Of a stretch of DNA of 64,000 nucleotides, positions 58,494-64,000 are shown one piece after another; the stretch's first letter is position 1, and each line of letters opens with the position of its first letter. The notes beneath the pieces were generated by a model that was not told where the DNA came from, did not search any database, and worked only from the letters and a program-made list of their open reading frames with translations. A program made the position numbers and the translations under genes. The stretch is from contig DASUWH010000024.1 in assembly GCA_036378535.1 (NCBI GenBank), forward strand, positions 1 to 64,000, read 5' to 3'. This DNA is from Gp1-AA122 sp036378535. Its GTDB lineage: Bacteria; Acidobacteriota; Terriglobia; Terriglobales; Acidobacteriaceae.

Positions 58494-61400
58494 GTGATTT
58501 CTGGTCGCCAAGCGTTCTGGGTCGCCGTCATTCTCTTCGTGCTTTGTTTTGCTTCATTTGGCCAACTTCCAACTGGCACCCCGGTATTTGGGAGCTTCGA
58601 CAGCGACGGTGTGAATACCATCAATCTCGGCACGCTGAATATTCATACCCAGATACCGATTTTCAGCAGGCCGGGCAAGGGCATCTCGTTCTCAGTGGTT
58701 CTCAACCACGACAATGTATTTTGGTATCCGTCCGGTGGACGCTGGCTGTACGCAACGAACGGCTCTTCTACTGGGCTGGACTGGGTAGGCCTCGCTCCTG
58801 CATCCCAAGGCGCGCCCGCCGGATACACCGTTTATCCCGCAATCTGCTCTAGTAAGCAGGGCACGCTCGTTTACAGCAACTGGAGTTATCTTGACGTATT
58901 CAATACAACGCACGGAACGCCGGTGACGCTCGATTCCGCCGGGTGCATCTACGGCACAAGTGGGAATGGTACGAGCGCTGATGGTTATGCGCTCTCGGCA
59001 AGCGTGAGCCAGGGCACGATTACTGGGGTGGGGCCCAATTTAACGACGATACAAAGTAGTGGTGCAGGGTGGTCCAATTTAGGAAATATAAAATACGATG
59101 ACTCGCCACCACAATTTGCGATATATACCCCCGGGTTGACAATGCAACAAGGGGGCGACTATAGCACCGACTTGCAGGCAAAGGGTTTCGGTTTCAACAT
59201 TCCGCTGAACGCCAGTATTACTGGAGTCAAGGTTGAAATCGACCGACAGAATCAAACCTCTCTTGTTGCCGCCGCTAATATTGTGGACAACGATGTTACC
59301 TTACTGCGAGCCGGAACGCCGGTTGGCAATAACTATGCGGCTGGCTCATGGCCAAAGGATTTGGAAGCTATACAGACGTACGGCGGGAGCACCGACATGT
59401 GGGGGGTGGCCCTTACGCCAGCTGATGTGAACAACCCGAATTTCGGTGTCCAAGTAAGCGCGCGAACGCCGACTACCTGCACTAATACACAAAATGGTAA
59501 TTGCGGTAACACTGGTGCCCCTGAGGTCGATCAAATTCGAATGACGGTTTACTATGCCATCCCGACGGCATCAGCGACCGTAACGTCTCCATCGGGAATG
59601 TCGCTGTCAAGTGGTTCCTATACCGATCCTCACGGAAACAAAATCACGGTTTCCGGTACGAGCACGCTGAACTATTACGACACGTTGAATGCATCTGCTC
59701 CGGTGCTTGCCAAGACGGGCTCTCCTGCGAGCGGGTTAGAGACGTATACATATTGCGGCGGTAGCAGCGGCGGACCAGCGTGCGCCGCCGGCGGCAACGG
59801 CTCAAACGTAAGTTTCACTGTTCATTACACGAACTACACACTTCAGACGAACTTTGGTTGCCCAGGTGTGGGGGAGTATTCTCAGGCCAATTTTCCCTTG
59901 GCCACCAGTATCACCTTGCCGGACGGCAACACGTACAACATGGCCTATGAGGCAACTCCGGGAAATGCCAATGCAACTACAGGTCGCCTCGCATACATTC
60001 AACTACCGACACTGGGCATCATCTCCTACACTTACACGGGAGCGAACAACGGAATCAACTGTGCCGATGGCAGTGCAATGGGATTTACGAAGCAAACACC
60101 CGATACCTCGGGTACGCAGTGGACCTATTCTCGTGCGATTACCGGCTACGGATCACAACTCACGGTAACCTCGCCAGCACCCGACAGCAACGTCACGGTG
60201 ATCAACTTTGACTCGGCGGGTCACGAACTGCAGCGCCAGATCAAGCAAGGATCCTCGACCCTGCTGAAGACCGTCATTACCTGCTACAACAGCGCGGCTA
60301 TCGCAAATTGCCCGACGCAGGGACCCACCACCGCGATCTCCAGCATCCAGACCTACACCCAGATTCCAGATGCAAGCGGAATTCAGTCCGAAGTGAACAC
60401 CAGCTTCAACACCATCGCTCTCCCTACCGAGGTTGACACGTACGACTGGGGTGCGTCTACGCCAACCACCTCCGTTGTTACGGCATATGGAAGCTGGACA
60501 GGATCTTGTGCTGCCGTTGGGTCTAATATCCAGGACCACATCTGCTACAGGACGACCCACAGTGGTACAAATAGCGGGACGATCATTGCGAATCAGGTGT
60601 TTTCGTACAACTCCACAGGCGACCTCACGTCTACGTCGGATTGGGTCGCAGGAAGCGCGTGGCTTCCGGCAAAGACGTACACCTATGACAATTATGGCGT
60701 TCTGCAAACTGCCAAGGGAATTAACGGCGCGACGAACACATATTCGAATTTCTACTGCAATGGCGCATTCCCCGGCAAAATCTCCAGCACAGCTGTAAGT
60801 TGGGCGACTTCGCAAGCGTGGGATTGCAACGGCGGGGTAAAGACTTCGGTTACGGATGGGAACAATCACACCGTCAATTACACTTACACCGATCCTTTCT
60901 GGCGGGTTACCTCCGTGGGCGATACGCTAAGTACGACAACCACGACGTACACCAGCGCCACGCAGACTGAATCAGTTTTGAACATCGGAACGTCCTCGAC
61001 AGTGGACACCTTAACGACGCTGGATGTCCTCGGGCGCGTGAACTGGGTTCAGAAAAAGCAAAGCCCCTCGGCGACAATGTGGGACTCGGTTGGACACTTC
61101 TACGACAGCAACGGACGGGAAAACCAGATCACAGCTCCTGGTTCATGCGCCTCAGGAGGTTGTAGCGGGCTCCCGGTATTCACCAAAGCATACGATGCGT
61201 TGGGGCGCCTGACATCGTACACGGACGCGAATAGTCCGTCGGCGACCACCACGTACAGCTACACGAAAAATGATGTTTTGATCACCAGCCCAACTCCCGC
61301 AGTCAGCAAACAGCTTGAGTACAATGCGCTGGGGCAATTGACGTCCGTTTGCGAGATCACTTCCAGCGGGTCTGGCAATGGCCCATGTGGTCAAACGAAC

Positions 61401-63788
61401 AGCCAGACCGGATATTGGACCACATATGCCTATAGTCCTCTGTACCTGAGCACCGTAACTCAAAACGCCCAAGCTTCTACAAAACAGATCCGGACTTTCA
61501 CCTACGATGGGGTGGGCCGGATGATTTCGGAAAACAATCCCGAAAGCGGCACCGTGACTTATTCCTATGACAGCCTGGCAAACGACAGCGCTTGCGGTTC
61601 GCCTTCCTTCATCGGCGATCTGGTGAAGCGTGTCGATAAAGCAAACAATGCGACGTGCTATGCCTATGACGGCTTGCACCGGCTGACAAACGAGGGCAAC
61701 ACCACCGTATCGAGCAGCATCGGGCGGTATTTCATCTATGATTCGGCCACCGTTAATAGCGCGGCCATGAGCAATGCTATCGGCCGAATAGCTGAAGCAT
61801 ACACAGCAGTAGCGTCCAATCCCTCCACCAAGATCACGGATGAAGGATTTGGCTACGACATCCGTGGCGAGATGACTGACTTGTACCAGTCCACACCGAA
61901 TTCAGGCGGCTACTACCACAGCACTGCTTCGTACTATGTCAACGGGGCGCTCTCCAGCCTGAGCCCTGGTATTGGCGGCAGCCAAGTGGTGCTGCCGTGG
62001 AATTATGCTCTCGATGGTGAAGGGCGAATGTACTCGTCCTCCAACTCCAATGGCGCAATCCTGTCGAGCACGTACTACAATTCAGCGGGTCAGGTCACGG
62101 CGGTGACGGGTTCTTCCGGCGACAATGACGCATATCAATATGACAACGACGGCAGGATGAAACAGTACACCTTCAATATTGGCGCCACGCCGACCGTGGT
62201 GAGCGGAAGCGCGAACTGGAACCCCAACGGCACGGTGAGCAGTTTGACGATTTCCGATGGCTTCGTTTCGGCCAATAACCAGAGCTGCAGCTACGGGTAC
62301 GACGATCTTTCCCGCGTTGCCAGCGTAAACTGCACGTCTGGCACAACCAATGTATGGAACCAGAATTTCGCCTACGATGCCTATGGGAATGTCACGAAAA
62401 CGGTGCCGACGGGCGGGACGGGAATTTCCTTTCAGCCCGGCTACAATAACAACAACCAGTACACGTCTCTACCCGGCCTTAGCTACGATGGCAACGGCAA
62501 TTTGCTGGCCGACAGTTTCCATACCTACGCCTGGGATCCGAACTGGGGCAACCCGAGCACCATTGACTCCACTACCATGACGTATGATGCTCTGGGCCGC
62601 ATGGTCGAGTATCAGAACGGCACCACCATCAAGCAGGTGATGTACGGTCCCACTGGGAAGGTTGCGATCATGAACGGACAGACGGAGGTGACGAGCCTTC
62701 AGCCCTTCCCCGCGAGTGGCGTTTTGGTGCATCGCCCTGGGAGTCAAACGAACTTATGGCGGCATCCAGACTGGCTGGGGAGTTCGCGTTTCGCCAGCAC
62801 GGAGCCGGGTCGCGGGAAATTCTTTGATGTCGGCTATGCCCCGTTTGGCGAGGATTACGGGGATTCCGGAACTAAGGACTTGTACTTCACCGGGCAAGAG
62901 CAGGACACGACCACGAGTGTTGGCGGGTTGTACGATTTCTCCGCCCGCGAGTATGCTCCGCGCCAGGGCCGATGGATTTCGCCGGACCCGGCGGGGATGA
63001 AAGCTGCAGACATGACGGACCCGCAGAGTTGGAACCGATATGCTTACGTGTCTAATAGCCCGTTGAGTGTCACCGACCCATCGGGACTGTGTCCATATTG
63101 TGACCACGACTACGGCCATTATATGGCCGTCGAATCAACACACTCGATGGAATGCGGCTTTTGGTGCACGGGATACAATGGTACTGGTGCGAGCTATACC
63201 TTGGACGGGATGCCGGTGTCGGCACAAGTTGCTCAAGGCTGGCTTAGTAGCGGTGCCGCGGTAGTGTGTCAGCAGTGCAGGCCGGGGCAAATCGTGGACG
63301 CAAACGGCACAATATGGGGAAACTGGGGAACCTACGTACCGCACGGCACAACGACCAGCAACAACGGGTTCACAATACACACTGGAAATGGATGGACAGC
63401 AGTTGGAACAGTCTCGACCAGTTGGTCGGAATCGTTCTTGGTATCATTCATTACAGATTTCCCAAGTAATTTCAAGTCTGGCAGCTGTTTTATGCAGTTT
63501 CTGTCAAATTCGCTAAAGAATTTCGCGGGAGTTCCTGGCATCGATACAGTCACAGGGGCTACAGCAGCGCACTACGGTCTCTCACAATCCATGGCAAAAT
63601 CGGTACCTAACACTCGTGTTGCGCGTGGTGGTATCTCCCCACGTCAGTGGCTCGAAGCGGATGAGGCTGCCCGACTATCCAATTCAGCGAAATTCGGCTT
63701 GTGGTTCAATGCAGATGTCGCGATGGGTCAGGCTTTATTTCAGAAAGAAATACCAGCGGCTCTTTCCTCCGGGGGGCTATGTCAGTGA
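58494..63788 (+). CDS. Secreted RHS/YD-repeat protein with a variable C-terminal tip
   Basis: About 1764 residues. GTG 58494 has AGGAG seven bases upstream and begins a clean signal peptide (FWVAVILFVLCFASFGQ); an ATG at 58455 is in frame but lacks a Shine-Dalgarno. The N-terminal half is a beta-rich region, then many YD-repeat words (YDALGRLTSYTD, FTYDGVGRMISEN, YDGLHRLTNEG, YDDLSRVASVNC), forming the cocoon-like shell. The RHS core consensus is near the end: YDFSAREYAPRQGRWISPDP and NRYAYVSNSPLSVTDPSGL. After the core come about 240 non-repetitive residues (from CPYCDHDYGHYM) that I do not recognise. In polymorphic toxins this tip is the toxin; here the activity is unknown. A small membrane protein gene follows 22 bases later. 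Confidence 0.9.
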   Translation: MISGRQAFWVAVILFVLCFASFGQLPTGTPVFGSFDSDGVNTINLGTLNIHTQIPIFSRPGKGISFSVVLNHDNVFWYPSGGRWLYATNGSSTGLDWVGLAPASQGAPAGYTVYPAICSSKQGTLVYSNWSYLDVFNTTHGTPVTLDSAGCIYGTSGNGTSADGYALSASVSQGTITGVGPNLTTIQSSGAGWSNLGNIKYDDSPPQFAIYTPGLTMQQGGDYSTDLQAKGFGFNIPLNASITGVKVEIDRQNQTSLVAAANIVDNDVTLLRAGTPVGNNYAAGSWPKDLEAIQTYGGSTDMWGVALTPADVNNPNFGVQVSARTPTTCTNTQNGNCGNTGAPEVDQIRMTVYYAIPTASATVTSPSGMSLSSGSYTDPHGNKITVSGTSTLNYYDTLNASAPVLAKTGSPASGLETYTYCGGSSGGPACAAGGNGSNVSFTVHYTNYTLQTNFGCPGVGEYSQANFPLATSITLPDGNTYNMAYEATPGNANATTGRLAYIQLPTLGIISYTYTGANNGINCADGSAMGFTKQTPDTSGTQWTYSRAITGYGSQLTVTSPAPDSNVTVINFDSAGHELQRQIKQGSSTLLKTVITCYNSAAIANCPTQGPTTAISSIQTYTQIPDASGIQSEVNTSFNTIALPTEVDTYDWGASTPTTSVVTAYGSWTGSCAAVGSNIQDHICYRTTHSGTNSGTIIANQVFSYNSTGDLTSTSDWVAGSAWLPAKTYTYDNYGVLQTAKGINGATNTYSNFYCNGAFPGKISSTAVSWATSQAWDCNGGVKTSVTDGNNHTVNYTYTDPFWRVTSVGDTLSTTTTTYTSATQTESVLNIGTSSTVDTLTTLDVLGRVNWVQKKQSPSATMWDSVGHFYDSNGRENQITAPGSCASGGCSGLPVFTKAYDALGRLTSYTDANSPSATTTYSYTKNDVLITSPTPAVSKQLEYNALGQLTSVCEITSSGSGNGPCGQTNSQTGYWTTYAYSPLYLSTVTQNAQASTKQIRTFTYDGVGRMISENNPESGTVTYSYDSLANDSACGSPSFIGDLVKRVDKANNATCYAYDGLHRLTNEGNTTVSSSIGRYFIYDSATVNSAAMSNAIGRIAEAYTAVASNPSTKITDEGFGYDIRGEMTDLYQSTPNSGGYYHSTASYYVNGALSSLSPGIGGSQVVLPWNYALDGEGRMYSSSNSNGAILSSTYYNSAGQVTAVTGSSGDNDAYQYDNDGRMKQYTFNIGATPTVVSGSANWNPNGTVSSLTISDGFVSANNQSCSYGYDDLSRVASVNCTSGTTNVWNQNFAYDAYGNVTKTVPTGGTGISFQPGYNNNNQYTSLPGLSYDGNGNLLADSFHTYAWDPNWGNPSTIDSTTMTYDALGRMVEYQNGTTIKQVMYGPTGKVAIMNGQTEVTSLQPFPASGVLVHRPGSQTNLWRHPDWLGSSRFASTEPGRGKFFDVGYAPFGEDYGDSGTKDLYFTGQEQDTTTSVGGLYDFSAREYAPRQGRWISPDPAGMKAADMTDPQSWNRYAYVSNSPLSVTDPSGLCPYCDHDYGHYMAVESTHSMECGFWCTGYNGTGASYTLDGMPVSAQVAQGWLSSGAAVVCQQCRPGQIVDANGTIWGNWGTYVPHGTTTSNNGFTIHTGNGWTAVGTVSTSWSESFLVSFITDFPSNFKSGSCFMQFLSNSLKNFAGVPGIDTVTGATAAHYGLSQSMAKSVPNTRVARGGISPRQWLEADEAARLSNSAKFGLWFNADVAMGQALFQKEIPAALSSGGLCQ

Positions 63789-63810
63789 ATGATCAAAGGA
63801 GCCGAGGCGA

Positions 63811-64000
63811 ATGAAGTCCTGGAAGAGGTTGGGTGATCTCTTATTGGAAGTGGTGATCGCCGTGGTTGTTGTAACGGCGGGGATCATATACGTTGTAGAA
63901 CACCCGACGGCAGATCAACACTGGGACATAATTGCTTTGTTGGGAAACACGGCCATTGTTTTTGGGTTTCTCATATCGTGGTTTCGCGACGCGTGGAAAT
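63811..64000 (+). CDS. Small membrane protein after the RHS gene, partial at window end
   Basis: The frame starts MKSWKRLGDLLLEVVIAVVV, then VTAGIIYVVEHPTADQHWDI and ALLGNTAIVFGFLISWF, with two hydrophobic segments, and runs off the window. AGGAG and GAGG words precede the ATG. Its place directly behind an RHS tip is where immunity genes usually lie, but a role as immunity protein is only inferred from position. Confidence 0.55.
   Translation, partial: MKSWKRLGDLLLEVVIAVVVVTAGIIYVVEHPTADQHWDIIALLGNTAIVFGFLISWFRDAWK

Overview
The window looks like a chromosomal segment of an Acidobacteriota (Terriglobia-like) bacterium. This is inferred from gene style, not measured: the end of rpoC, many small secreted or membrane proteins of acidobacterial type, GIDE-like and LemA proteins, an ECF41 sigma factor, YD/RHS and beta-helix exoproteins, and intergenic space full of short dispersed repeats. 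Core genes are the 3' end of rpoC, pyk, ruvB, nadC, valS, a pgsA-type phosphatidyltransferase gene and a nickel/cobalt-type transporter gene. No rRNA, tRNA or CRISPR array was recognised.

Layout. 1-10.2 kb: rpoC end, UPF0761 membrane protein, pyruvate kinase, a small ABM-like protein, alpha/beta hydrolase, rhomboid, M28 peptidase, LysW-like carrier protein, two exported beta-sandwich proteins, GIDE-like and LemA proteins. 10.4-14.5 kb: histidine kinase, response regulator, ECF sigma factor, YtxH-like and secreted proteins. 14.5-18.5 kb: NapH/CcoG-like Fe-S membrane protein with a CRP-type site upstream, a lipocalin-like secreted protein, a TauE-type exporter and unknowns. 19-25.7 kb: an ECF41 sigma factor next to a DoxX / DUF4345 / SDR operon with a matching promoter, an epimerase, then a decayed stretch (MOSC, quinone oxidoreductase, thioredoxin-like and alpha/beta hydrolase remnants). 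26-32.6 kb: NlpC/P60-like protein, degenerate receiver, beta-helix protein, P450, thioredoxin, and more broken genes (DNA ligase fragment, carrier protein with an internal stop, frameshifted secreted protein). 32.7-37.8 kb: two tandem TPR proteins and a divergent membrane protein, each with a CRP-type palindrome, then DUF5818-like, nickel/cobalt transporter and phosphatidyltransferase genes. 37.8-48.9 kb: beta-helix remnant, LysR, a protein kinase fused to a BNR/sialidase-like propeller followed by a MoaD/ThiS-like gene, ruvB, a glyoxalase-like protein, nadC and valS.

49.4-58.3 kb is the most interesting part: a casposon-like mobile element. A Cas1 without CRISPR partners, carrying a zinc ribbon and a C-terminal helix-turn-helix, faces away from a five-gene overlapping operon (excisionase-like HTH protein, three small proteins, and a family-B DNA polymerase with all exonuclease and polymerase motifs). 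Cas1 plus PolB without cas2 or a CRISPR array is the casposon signature. Terminal inverted repeats and a convincing target-site duplication could not be found by eye, so the ends are open. To its right lies a very large secreted RHS/YD-repeat protein with a non-repetitive C-terminal tip and a small membrane protein gene running off the window.

A second theme is repeat spread: at least four families of short, often palindromic repeats fill the gaps between host genes and have also entered coding sequence (twice in valS, once in the Fe-S membrane protein gene, and at the stop codon of the histidine kinase).
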